10,514 bases of DNA from Coxiellaceae bacterium (lineage in GTDB: Bacteria; Pseudomonadota; Gammaproteobacteria; Coxiellales; Coxiellaceae), in the NCBI GenBank assembly GCA_014238445.1, contig JABABC010000036.1, positions 1-10,514 of the forward strand, read 5' to 3'. The notes beneath the pieces are model-generated. The model ran no database searches and was not told the origin of the DNA. It saw only the letters and a program-made list of their open reading frames with translations. The translations under genes and the position numbers were made by a program. Positions 1 through 7,333 of this stretch are shown one piece after another; the first letter of the stretch is position 1; each line of letters begins with the position of its first letter.

Positions 1-1179
1 GCCAAGCAACAAGGTGCAGTAGCAGCTTTAGTTGAACATCCTGTTGAGGGTGCTGGCCCTCAAGTCGTAGTTCCGTCGGTAGAAACAGCACTGTTGACGC
101 TTTCGTCGCATTGGCGCTATCAGCACGAGCCATTGACCGTTGCTGTCACAGGCAGTTGTGGTAAAACCACCGTGCGACAGTTATTGGAGTCAATATTTTC
201 ATTGGCTGGAGAAACGCATGCGAGCACTAAGAGTTTTAATAATCATTTAGGTGTACCAAGAACAATGCTCGCTCTCTCTCGTGAGCATCAATATTATATT
301 CAGGAAATTGGAGCGAATCATGCTGGCGAAATTGCGCCTTTGGTTCAAGCGGTTCGACCTAATATTGCTATTATTACTAACGCAGCAGCAGCTCATTTAG
401 AAGGGTTTGGAAGTCTTGAAGGCGTGGCTTCTGCAAAAGGGGAATTATTATCAGGGTTGGCTTCTTCCGGTGTGGCTGTCTTACATCGAGATGATCCATT
501 TTTTTCTTACTGGTCGGGTTTATTGACAAGTCAGCGTTGCATGACATTTTCAGTGACACAGGCAGCGGATGTGATGGCAAAAGATATTGTGTTACAAGCT
601 TCAGGATGTGCGCAATTTCGTTTGTGTTGTCCTGCAGGTGAGGCTGATGTGGTGTTACAGTTGGTTGGCGCGCATAACGTCACGAATGCTGCAGCTGCAG
701 CTGCTGCTGCGTGCGCCGCAGAGTTGCCATTAGCAATGATTGTGCAGGGTTTGCAGTGTGCTCTTGGAGAAGCAGGTCGATTGCAGTCGCATGTCAGTGC
801 TGGCGGTGGATTGCTTATTGATGATAGTTATAATGCCAACCCATTATCGGTGCGCTCAGCATTACAAGCCTTATCGCATCACTCTGGTGAGCGATTTTTT
901 ATTTTTGGTGATATGTTGGAGTTGGGTGATGCTGCGCAGTCTGCTCATGAAGCAGTTGGGCGGGAAGCTCTAGCATTAGGTATTGAACATGTTTTTTGTT
1001 ATGGCCAATCAGCTGCGTTGACAGCTAAGGCGTGTGCTTCGCGCGGCCAATGGTTTTCTAAGCAAGAGGATTTAGTGGCTGTATTATTACCACGGCTCAG
1101 TGCGGATACTGTGGTGTTAGTGAAAGGGTCTTTTTCTATGGGGATGCGCTTTATCGTTGAAGCATTATTATCTCGATAG
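1..1179 (+). CDS. murF: UDP-MurNAc-tripeptide--D-Ala-D-Ala ligase MurF (5' partial)
   Basis: Cytoplasmic ATP-dependent ligase that adds D-Ala-D-Ala to UDP-MurNAc-tripeptide, the last soluble step of precursor synthesis. The frame is open from base 1, so the gene enters from outside; 392 codons are visible, and by comparison with the family (about 450 residues) roughly 60 N-terminal residues are missing. Seen, numbering from codon 1: the ATP-binding loop GSCGKTT at 51-57, then NNHLGVPRTML, the EIGANHAGEI block, and AAAAHLEGFGSLEGVASAKGE, which matches the E. coli MurF wording closely. The C-terminal part has DDSYNANPLSVRSAL, FGDMLELGD and a closing VKGSFSMGM. The central domain has a run of eight alanines (688-711) where other MurF proteins are also alanine-rich. 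An internal ATG/CTG/TTG start near 94 is not the real start, since the homologous sequence continues upstream of it. The gene lies 26 bp before mraY. Confidence 0.97.
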   Translation, partial: AKQQGAVAALVEHPVEGAGPQVVVPSVETALLTLSSHWRYQHEPLTVAVTGSCGKTTVRQLLESIFSLAGETHASTKSFNNHLGVPRTMLALSREHQYYIQEIGANHAGEIAPLVQAVRPNIAIITNAAAAHLEGFGSLEGVASAKGELLSGLASSGVAVLHRDDPFFSYWSGLLTSQRCMTFSVTQAADVMAKDIVLQASGCAQFRLCCPAGEADVVLQLVGAHNVTNAAAAAAAACAAELPLAMIVQGLQCALGEAGRLQSHVSAGGGLLIDDSYNANPLSVRSALQALSHHSGERFFIFGDMLELGDAAQSAHEAVGREALALGIEHVFCYGQSAALTAKACASRGQWFSKQEDLVAVLLPRLSADTVVLVKGSFSMGMRFIVEALLSR

Positions 1180-1191
1180 AATGATGGTGAA

Positions 1192-1197
1192 AGGGGA
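1192..1197 (+). promoter_or_regulatory. Ribosome binding site of mraY
   Basis: AGGGGA lies 8 nt before the ATG at 1206, in the 26-bp gap after the murF stop. It supports that ATG as the start, which also gives the same protein length as E. coli MraY. Confidence 0.7.
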
Positions 1198-1205
1198 TTA
1201 AGAGA

Positions 1206-2288
1206 ATGTTGTTGTGGTTATTGCATGCCTGTCAAACGCATATTTCGATGTTTAGAGTGTTTCAGTATTTAACGTTTAGAGCCATTATCAGTGCTTTATC
1301 GGCCTTTACGATAGCGCTGTGGGTGAGTCCAGTGGCGATTCGTTGGTTGCAAGCATTGCGCCTTGGGCAGGTGATTCGTGATGATGGCCCCGCAACACAT
1401 TTAAAAAAAGCGGGCACGCCAACTATGGGCGGGATCATCATATTAGGTGCTGTTTTTGTGAGTGTTATTCTGTGGGGGGATTTAAGTAACCGTTATGTGT
1501 GGGTGACGCTGTGTGTGATGTTGGGCTTTGGGGGTATTGGATGGGTTGATGATTACCGTAAAGTCGTTCGTGGGAATACAGAAGGCTTGCCTGCGCGATG
1601 GAAGTATTGTTGGCAATCAGTGTTCGGTTTGGCTGTGGCTTGTTTTTTATTTTTTACGGCACAATCACCTTCAGAAACGCAACTTGTCGTGCCGTTTTTG
1701 AAGTCGGTGCTGCCACAGTTAGGGTGGTTTTACATTGTATTAACCTATTTTGTAGTGGTTGGATCTAGTAATGCAGTGAATCTAACCGATGGTTTAGATG
1801 GGTTGGCGTTAATGCCTGTGGTTTTAATTGCCATTGCTTTGGGTGTTTTATCTTACATTGCGGGTAATGCCATCTTTGCTGGTTACTTGTCAGTGCCATA
1901 TGTGGCAGGTTCAGGAGAGTTGATTGTTTTTTGCAGCGCCTTGTTTGGTGCTGGGTTGGGGTTTTTATGGTTTAACACGTACCCTGCAGAAGTGTTTATG
2001 GGAGATGTGGGTTCTTTGGGATTAGGTGCAACGTTAGGTATTATTGCAGTGATTGTGCGTCAAGAGCTCGTTTATTGTGTGATGGCGGGTATCTTTGTAT
2101 TGGAGACATTGTCTGTCGTGATTCAAGTGGTATCTTATAAGGTGAGAGGCAAGCGCGTGTTTCGTATGGCGCCAATTCATCACCATTTTGAATTAAAAGG
2201 TTGGGCTGAGCCTAAGGTGATTGTTCGTTTTTGGATTATTACGGTTATTTTGGTCTTAATTGGGCTGGCAACATTGAAGTTGCGCTAA
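1206..2288 (+). CDS. mraY: Phospho-N-acetylmuramoyl-pentapeptide transferase MraY
   Basis: Integral membrane enzyme that transfers phospho-MurNAc-pentapeptide from UDP to undecaprenyl phosphate, giving lipid I on the cytoplasmic face. The protein has 360 residues, equal to E. coli MraY, and aligns by eye from the first residue (MLLWL, then YLTFRAI at 21-27). Visible features: about ten hydrophobic segments, GTPTMGG at 70-76, the catalytic aspartate pair in VDDYRKVV (D115, D116), NAVNLTDGLDGLA near 189-201, the third catalytic aspartate in FMGDVGS (D267), and the histidine motif MAPIHHHFELKGW at about 321-333. No key residue is missing. It ends in GLATLKLR, as in enterobacterial MraY. It sits between two soluble Mur ligases in the usual dcw order, 18 bp before murD, and is almost certainly co-transcribed with both. 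Confidence 0.98.
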   Translation: MLLWLLHACQTHISMFRVFQYLTFRAIISALSAFTIALWVSPVAIRWLQALRLGQVIRDDGPATHLKKAGTPTMGGIIILGAVFVSVILWGDLSNRYVWVTLCVMLGFGGIGWVDDYRKVVRGNTEGLPARWKYCWQSVFGLAVACFLFFTAQSPSETQLVVPFLKSVLPQLGWFYIVLTYFVVVGSSNAVNLTDGLDGLALMPVVLIAIALGVLSYIAGNAIFAGYLSVPYVAGSGELIVFCSALFGAGLGFLWFNTYPAEVFMGDVGSLGLGATLGIIAVIVRQELVYCVMAGIFVLETLSVVIQVVSYKVRGKRVFRMAPIHHHFELKGWAEPKVIVRFWIITVILVLIGLATLKLR

Positions 2289-2306
2289 TGCAAGATAGGT
2301 AAGGGT

Positions 2307-3653
2307 ATGGGTGTATTAGCTAAAACAATCATTGTTGGTCTCGGAAAGACGGGGTATTCCTGTGTGGAATATTTTCTGAAACGAGGCGAGTCAATTGCAG
2401 TGGTGGATCATCAGGCATCGCCTGCTTTATTAGAGCAACTGATAGCGCAGTATCCTCAGGTCCCTTTTCTTCCCGTTGATCAGGCGTCTGCTTGGTTGTC
2501 CCATGCAGAGCGTATTGTAGTCAGTCCTGGTGTGGATGCAGGTCCGCTGCATGCCAGTATCGATCATGCAGATGAAAAAGAGTGGGTGGGTGATATTGCG
2601 TTGTTTTGTCAGGAAGCTCAAGCACCGATTATTGCCATTACGGGCTCCAATGGGAAAACGACTGTGGCTACCGTGATGGGTGAGGTGATAGAGGCGGCAG
2701 GTTTGCGAGTGGAAGTGTGCGGTAATATTGGAGAGCCAGTGCTCAATGCGCTGTCACGACCTGTGCCAGATTATTATGTGCTTGAGTTGTCCAGTTTTCA
2801 GCTGGAGTGGGTTGATCATCTTGCTGCTGATGTTGCTGTGATTTTAAATGCAGAGCCGGATCATATGGATCGTTATGCATCATTTGAAGACTATGTGTGT
2901 GCGAAGCAGCGTATTTATGCTGATTGTCAGTATGCGATTGTTAATCACGATCAACCGGATTGTTGGCGGTCAATTCAATTCTCAGGTGAAGTGGTGGATT
3001 TTTCAGTTGAGCCGGACACGGTTGCGACATATAGCTTAGTTCAGAATGAGGATGAGGGTGAGCTATTTATATCGAGTTGTGGTGAGGAGCGAATCGGGGT
3101 GTCTGAGATGCCATTGCAGGGAGAGCATCATTGGAAGAATGCGATGGTTGTTTTAGCCATTGCGGATGCCTTGCAGCTGCCCAGTCAAGCTGCATTATCA
3201 GTTTTGCGGTGTTTTAAAGGGTTGGCGCATCGCTGTGAATTAGTGGCTGTGCGAGAAGGGGTGTCTTGGATCAATGATTCTAAGGCAACGAATGTAGCCG
3301 CTACGGTGGCAGCTATTCATTCCTTATCGATGTATTGTGATGGGCGTTTAGTTTTAATCATGGGGGGGGATGGAAAAGGGGCTGACTTTTCTTTATTACA
3401 ACCGGTGATTTTACAGTGTGTGAGTCAAGTTATTTTAATAGGTAGGGATGCTGGTGCTATAGCTTCTGCCATTGGTGATGATGGTTTAGTGAAGCATGCA
3501 GATAATTTATCAGATGCTGTCGGCATGGCGTCAGCGTTTGTTCGGGCTGGAGATACAGTGGCTTTGTCGCCAGCGTGTGCCAGTTTTGATATGTTTGATA
3601 ACTATCAGGATCGTGGTCAGGCATTTATCCAGTGTGTAAGTGAGTTAGGATGA
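2307..3653 (+). CDS. murD: UDP-MurNAc-L-alanine--D-glutamate ligase MurD
   Basis: Cytoplasmic Mur ligase adding D-glutamate to UDP-MurNAc-L-Ala with ATP. It has 448 residues against about 438 in E. coli. Seen in order: an N-terminal Rossmann-like UDP-binding segment VGLGKTGYSCVEYF (10-23), the P-loop GSNGKTT (113-119), CGNIGEPV (138-145), LELSSFQLEW (159-168), AEPDHMDRY (182-190), K200 in the CAKQRIY segment, which corresponds to the carbamylated lysine of E. coli MurD, then NDSKATN (323-329), MGGDGKGADF (352-361) and SPACASFDMFDNYQDRG (421-437). All three ligase domains are complete. An AGG 7 nt before the ATG serves as ribosome binding site. The stop overlaps the ftsW start as ATGA, implying translational coupling. 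An 8-G run at 3362-3369 falls in the MGGDGKG codons and leaves the frame intact as given. Confidence 0.98.
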   Translation: MGVLAKTIIVGLGKTGYSCVEYFLKRGESIAVVDHQASPALLEQLIAQYPQVPFLPVDQASAWLSHAERIVVSPGVDAGPLHASIDHADEKEWVGDIALFCQEAQAPIIAITGSNGKTTVATVMGEVIEAAGLRVEVCGNIGEPVLNALSRPVPDYYVLELSSFQLEWVDHLAADVAVILNAEPDHMDRYASFEDYVCAKQRIYADCQYAIVNHDQPDCWRSIQFSGEVVDFSVEPDTVATYSLVQNEDEGELFISSCGEERIGVSEMPLQGEHHWKNAMVVLAIADALQLPSQAALSVLRCFKGLAHRCELVAVREGVSWINDSKATNVAATVAAIHSLSMYCDGRLVLIMGGDGKGADFSLLQPVILQCVSQVILIGRDAGAIASAIGDDGLVKHADNLSDAVGMASAFVRAGDTVALSPACASFDMFDNYQDRGQAFIQCVSELG

Positions 3654-4807
3654 GTCAGCAAAAACTAAGGTATGATCGTTGGATTTTAGTCCCCGCCGTT
3701 TTGTTAATGATTGTGGGGTTATTAATGGTAGCTTCTGCTTCGATGGTTATTTCTGATCAATCGTATGGTCAACCTTTTCATTTTTTGTTTCGTCAAGGTG
3801 CTTATTATGTGATAGGTGTGATTATTGCGTATATGGCAGTCCGCACGCCAATGAAATTCTGGCAAACACATAATCGCTTGTTGATGGCAGTAGGCTTGGT
3901 GTTATTGGTGTTGGTTTTGATCCCGGGTATAGGGCGTCATGTTAATGGTAGTCGACGTTGGCTCAATTTGGGTATTGTGACGTTGCAAGCTTCTGAATTC
4001 GTTAAGCTGGCCTCTATTCTTTATTTGGCTAATTACCTGGATCGTTTTCATGAGCGTATTCAAACGGAGTTGCGTGGTTTTGTCATCCCTATGATTGTTT
4101 TGGGTATTATGGGCGTCTTGCTCTTGATGGAGCCTGATTTTGGCGCTGTCTCAGTATTGACGGTAACCTTTTTAAGTTTATTGTTTATTGCTCAGGTGCG
4201 TTTACTGCCCTTTATCGTGTTATTTTTAGTGGTAACTGGAGTGATGGTCTTTTTAGCAGTCTCTTCACCCTATCGGATGGAGCGTATCGTGAGTTTCATG
4301 CATCCTTGGTCTAATGCTTATGGCTCGGGTTATCAGCTGACGCAATCACTCATAGCATTTGGGCGAGGCGGCTGGTTAGGTGTTGGGTTGGGTAATAGTA
4401 TTCAGAAGCTCTTTTATTTGCCAGAGGCGCACACAGACTTCATTTTTGCTGTACTTGGAGAAGAGTTAGGGTTGCTGGGTGAGCTCGCTTTGTTGGGACT
4501 TTATAGCGTGTTAGTGGGGCGGCTCTTCATTATCGGGCATCGGGAGTTGAGTGTTGGGCGATTGTTTTCTGGGTACGTTGTCAAGGGACTGAGCATTTGC
4601 TTGGCAGTACAGTGTATGATCAATCTTGGGGTGAATATTGGTTTATTGCCTACAAAAGGTTTAACGTTGCCTTTTGTGAGCTATGGTGGTTCCAGTATCT
4701 TGGTTAATTGCTTTATTATTGGTATCTTGTTGCGAGTTTCACATGAAGCGCAAAGTACGAGAGTGATGAAGCAAGTCTCAGTTAAAGCGGGTAGGGTTAT
4801 CATATGA
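3650..4807 (+). CDS. ftsW: SEDS-family septal peptidoglycan glycosyltransferase FtsW
   Basis: Polytopic inner-membrane SEDS protein that polymerises lipid II into septal glycan strands with its partner FtsI (PBP3). The 385 residues give about ten hydrophobic segments after a short cytoplasmic N-terminus. Family signatures seen: GIGRHVNGSRRWLNLG near 93-108, QASEFVKLA (113-121), MEPDFGA (160-166), YQLTQSLIAFGRGGWLGVGLGNS (228-250), and LPEAHTDFIFAVLGEELG, where D263 corresponds to the essential extracytoplasmic aspartate (D297 in E. coli). The end has the GLLPTKGLTLPFVSYGGSS motif. FtsW rather than RodA is chosen because of the position between murD and murG and the FtsW-type LPEAHTDFIFAVLGEELG wording. 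It overlaps both neighbours by 4 bp (ATGA), so translation of murD, ftsW and murG is probably coupled. The C-terminal tail is short and basic. Confidence 0.96.
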   Translation: MSQQKLRYDRWILVPAVLLMIVGLLMVASASMVISDQSYGQPFHFLFRQGAYYVIGVIIAYMAVRTPMKFWQTHNRLLMAVGLVLLVLVLIPGIGRHVNGSRRWLNLGIVTLQASEFVKLASILYLANYLDRFHERIQTELRGFVIPMIVLGIMGVLLLMEPDFGAVSVLTVTFLSLLFIAQVRLLPFIVLFLVVTGVMVFLAVSSPYRMERIVSFMHPWSNAYGSGYQLTQSLIAFGRGGWLGVGLGNSIQKLFYLPEAHTDFIFAVLGEELGLLGELALLGLYSVLVGRLFIIGHRELSVGRLFSGYVVKGLSICLAVQCMINLGVNIGLLPTKGLTLPFVSYGGSSILVNCFIIGILLRVSHEAQSTRVMKQVSVKAGRVII

Positions 4808-5907
4808 AGAAGTTAATGATTATTGCTGGTGGTACTGGGGGGCATATTTTCCCAGCATTGACTGTAGCTGATCACTGTTATGCTCAAGGTGTGTCCATTT
4901 ACTGGTTGGGTTCTTCGGGCGGTATGGAGGAGCATCTAGTTGGCAAGCAATATCATTTAGAAACGGTGGAGATTTCAGGGTTGCGTGGTCAAAGTAAAGC
5001 CGCTTTATTGCGTGCGCCTTGGCGTCTATTAAAAGCATTATGGCAGTCCATGCGTATTTTAAGGCGAGTTAAGCCGGATGTTGTGTTAGGTATGGGTGGC
5101 TTTGTGAGTGGTCCAGGCGGCGTGGCGGCGTGGTTATTGAGGATTCCATTGGTCATTCATGAACAAAACTCAGTGGCTGGGTTGACGAATCGTTGGTTGG
5201 CGCGTTTGGCTAAGGCAACTTTACAGGCATTTCCAGATGTATTTCCTGCTTCTGTTATGGCTAAGCAGGTGGGGAATCCAGTGAGGCAAGATATAGCGGC
5301 AATTCCACCTCCTTCTGAGCGTTTCCGCTTTTCAAGAGGGCCATTTCGAGTATTGATTATTGGCGGTAGTCGAGGTGCGAGTGCAATCAATCAGTTGGTT
5401 TGTCAGGTATTTCATGAATGGCCTTCTGATACTATGCCGCTCATTTGGCACCAAACAGGCCAAGCAGATGGTGAGAAGGTAGAAGCACTGTATCGCGACA
5501 GTGTACCTTTGGCAGTTGTCGAGCCATTTATAGAGGATATGGCTTATGCTTATGCTTGGGCTGATATTGTGATTGCTCGAGCAGGCGCATTGACCGTCGC
5601 GGAATTAGCCGCTATGGGGGCAGCCAGTATTTTGATCCCTTATCCTCATGCTGTGGATGATCATCAATATAAGAATGCACAGTGGTTGGCCAGAGAAGGT
5701 GCCGCTATTATTTTTCGGCAAGAAGCCGTGACAGCAGATGATCTGCGGGTCATGTTGATGGAATTATCCACGCAACCACAGCGTGTTTGTGAGATGGCGG
5801 ATGCAGCGCATTGCCTGGGTACAACCGCTTCTGGTGCGCAAATAATTGCAACTTGTGAAAATATCGTTAGAAAACATCAGGGGTCATCCTATGCAGCAGT
5901 GGATTAA
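4804..5907 (+). CDS. murG: UDP-GlcNAc:undecaprenyl-PP-MurNAc-pentapeptide GlcNAc transferase MurG
   Basis: Membrane-associated GT-B glycosyltransferase that adds GlcNAc to lipid I, giving lipid II on the inner face of the membrane. It has 367 residues (E. coli 355). N-terminal acceptor domain: GGTGGHIFPAL (9-19), GLRGQ (59-63), GMGGFVSGPGG (96-106) and HEQNSVAGLTNRWL (119-132). C-terminal UDP-GlcNAc domain: GGSRGASAIN (187-196), WHQTGQ (215-220), FIEDMAYAYAWAD (242-254), and ARAGALTVAELAAMG (258-272), where E267 aligns with the sugar-contacting glutamate of E. coli MurG. PHAVDDHQYKNA (281-292) follows. The ribosome binding site AGGG (4793-4796) lies 7 nt before the ATG. The start overlaps the ftsW stop by 4 bp, and the last 17 bp overlap murC in another frame. 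Complete and canonical. Confidence 0.98.
   Translation: MKKLMIIAGGTGGHIFPALTVADHCYAQGVSIYWLGSSGGMEEHLVGKQYHLETVEISGLRGQSKAALLRAPWRLLKALWQSMRILRRVKPDVVLGMGGFVSGPGGVAAWLLRIPLVIHEQNSVAGLTNRWLARLAKATLQAFPDVFPASVMAKQVGNPVRQDIAAIPPPSERFRFSRGPFRVLIIGGSRGASAINQLVCQVFHEWPSDTMPLIWHQTGQADGEKVEALYRDSVPLAVVEPFIEDMAYAYAWADIVIARAGALTVAELAAMGAASILIPYPHAVDDHQYKNAQWLAREGAAIIFRQEAVTADDLRVMLMELSTQPQRVCEMADAAHCLGTTASGAQIIATCENIVRKHQGSSYAAVD
5879..5883 (+). promoter_or_regulatory. Ribosome binding site deciding the murC start
   Basis: AGGGG lies inside the end of murG, 7 nt before the ATG at 5891. It favours this ATG over an in-frame ATG at 5846, which would add 15 residues with no resemblance to MurC and a deeper overlap with murG. 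Confidence 0.75.
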
Positions 5908-7282
5908 GTCATCTCAGCGAATTTACTGCTTGGGTATTGGTGGTGTGGGTGTGGGTGCTCTAGCGGAATACTTGCACCATCAAGGGTGTGTGGTGACGGG
6001 TAGTGATACTCAGCCCAGTGCTATGACGATGCGGTTACAGCATTTGGGTATTCCTATTTTTAATGAGCATCAAATAGAGCATTTGCAGGATGTAGACATG
6101 GTGGTTTATTCCAGTGCTATTCATCCTAAACACCCGGTCTTGCAAGCAGCTCAAGCGCAAAAAATCCCATTGGTTCAGCGTGGGAAATTGCTAGCGAATA
6201 TTTTGCAAAATTATGAGTCCATTGTTGTCGCTGGGACGCATGGTAAAACGACCACCGCGTCACTGCTGTCTTATTTAATGAAAGCTCAGGGTGTGGCGTT
6301 AAATCATTTTATTGGCGGTACAATTAATGGAGAGAAGAGCCCAATCGCAATAACAGAAAGTCGTTATATGTTGGCAGAGGCTGATGAAAGTGATGGATCA
6401 TTTTTATTTATTCACCCCAAAATTGCAGTGATTACTAATATTGATGCGGATCATTTAGTGTCTTATGGTGATAGCTTTTCCGTCTTGAAAGATTCTTTTC
6501 GACAATTTATTTCTCAGGTGCAAGACGATGGTTTGGTCGTATTGTGTATCGATCACCCTGTGGTGCGTGAATTATTGCCTGGTGTAACGCGCCCAGTCAT
6601 GACATATGGCTTTAGTGAGGATGCAGATTATCGTGCTAGTCAGTATCAGCAGCATGAGTTGAGTAGCACTTTTAGGTTGACGACACCGTGTCAATCAGAG
6701 GTGGTGCCATTTAACATGCCTGGGCAGCATAATGTTTTAAATCTCTTGGCGAGCATCGCCGTTGCTGAGCATGTACAGGGCATGGGTGAGTTAAGATTAA
6801 AGGCTCTGGGTCAGTTTCCTGGGGTTGGGCGGCGTTTGCAGTTGCACGCATCACGCTCGTATCGCGACCAGGCTGTGCATATTTTTGAGGATTATGGGCA
6901 TCACCCTGAAGAGATAGCGGTTACCATCAATACGTTGCGTCAAGCTTGGCCCGATCGGCGGTTGATTATGGCATTTCAGCCGCATCGTTACTCGCGAACA
7001 CAAGAGCTCTTTGCTGAGTTTTCCCGTGTTCTGTCGCAAGTGGATGCTTTATTGTTATTGGATGTGTACTCAGCCGGTGAGGCTCTGATTCCTGGGGCTT
7101 CTAGTGATGATTTAGCTGATTGTATCCAGGCTCAATCCCTTATTCAGCCAACTCGCGTGAGTGATGGGGATAAATTGCAGTCTGAATTGAGGGGGCAGTT
7201 ATTGCCTGGAGATATGGTGTTGTTTCAGGGTGCGGGTAGTATTGGCAGTATGGCAAAGGATTTTAGTCTGCGCTTTGTTTGA
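5891..7282 (+). CDS. murC: UDP-N-acetylmuramate--L-alanine ligase MurC
   Basis: First Mur ligase, adding L-alanine to UDP-MurNAc with ATP in the cytoplasm. From the ATG at 5891 it has 463 residues, within the family range. Domains seen: an N-terminal Rossmann UDP-binding part with GIGGVGVGALAEYL (15-28), P-loop AGTHGKTTT (114-122), HFIGG (139-143), AEADESDGSF (162-171), NIDADH (183-188), PGQHNVLN (277-284), FPGVGRR (309-315), EDYGHHPEE (333-341), QPHRYSRT (363-370) and QGAGSIG (446-452). The last three mark the C-terminal ligase domain. One small oddity is DADHLVSYG (185-193), where many MurC proteins have DHM followed by a different pair before TY; the histidine is kept, so activity is expected. 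It overlaps murG by 17 bp. Downstream, murB is missing and ftsQ follows after 51 bp. Confidence 0.98.
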   Translation: MQQWIKSSQRIYCLGIGGVGVGALAEYLHHQGCVVTGSDTQPSAMTMRLQHLGIPIFNEHQIEHLQDVDMVVYSSAIHPKHPVLQAAQAQKIPLVQRGKLLANILQNYESIVVAGTHGKTTTASLLSYLMKAQGVALNHFIGGTINGEKSPIAITESRYMLAEADESDGSFLFIHPKIAVITNIDADHLVSYGDSFSVLKDSFRQFISQVQDDGLVVLCIDHPVVRELLPGVTRPVMTYGFSEDADYRASQYQQHELSSTFRLTTPCQSEVVPFNMPGQHNVLNLLASIAVAEHVQGMGELRLKALGQFPGVGRRLQLHASRSYRDQAVHIFEDYGHHPEEIAVTINTLRQAWPDRRLIMAFQPHRYSRTQELFAEFSRVLSQVDALLLLDVYSAGEALIPGASSDDLADCIQAQSLIQPTRVSDGDKLQSELRGQLLPGDMVLFQGAGSIGSMAKDFSLRFV

Positions 7283-7332
7283 TGGTTAATGCCGTAGAAG
7301 TGCAGGGGCGATGGTTTGCAAAGGGGGGGTGA
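7282..7332 (+). other. 16-codon bridging mini-frame between murC and ftsQ
   Basis: An ATG at 7282 shares its A with the murC stop (TGATG). It opens a frame encoding MVNAVEVQGRWFAKGG, and its TGA at 7330-7332 leaves one base before the ftsQ GTG. The mini-frame therefore fills the whole murC-ftsQ gap and could pass ribosomes from murC to ftsQ by stop-start re-initiation. There is no clear ribosome binding site of its own, so any translation would depend on coupling. I do not recognise the peptide and see no resemblance to MurB or Ddl ends. It may be chance, since 51 bp is short. Confidence 0.3.
7321..7329 (+). promoter_or_regulatory. Purine-rich ribosome binding site of ftsQ with G7 tract
   Basis: AAGGGGGGG lies 4 nt before the GTG at 7334, and its AAGGG part is spaced about 8 nt from it. 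It supports GTG 7334 as the start over the in-frame TTG at 7316, which has a weaker upstream context and would place this tract inside the gene. The seven-G run is open to length change that would alter spacing. Confidence 0.6.
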
Positions 7333-7333
7333 G

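Noticed and set aside
740..973. 77-codon + strand frame inside murF
   Set aside because: It is an out-of-frame shadow of the clear MurF reading frame, with no independent start signal.
5846..5890. Upstream in-frame ATG that would extend MurC by 15 residues
   Set aside because: The extra residues do not look like MurC, and a good ribosome binding site (5879-5883) points to the ATG at 5891.
7316..7333. TTG start for ftsQ six codons upstream
   Set aside because: The GTG at 7334 has the strong purine-rich site directly before it, and the TTG would place that site inside the gene.
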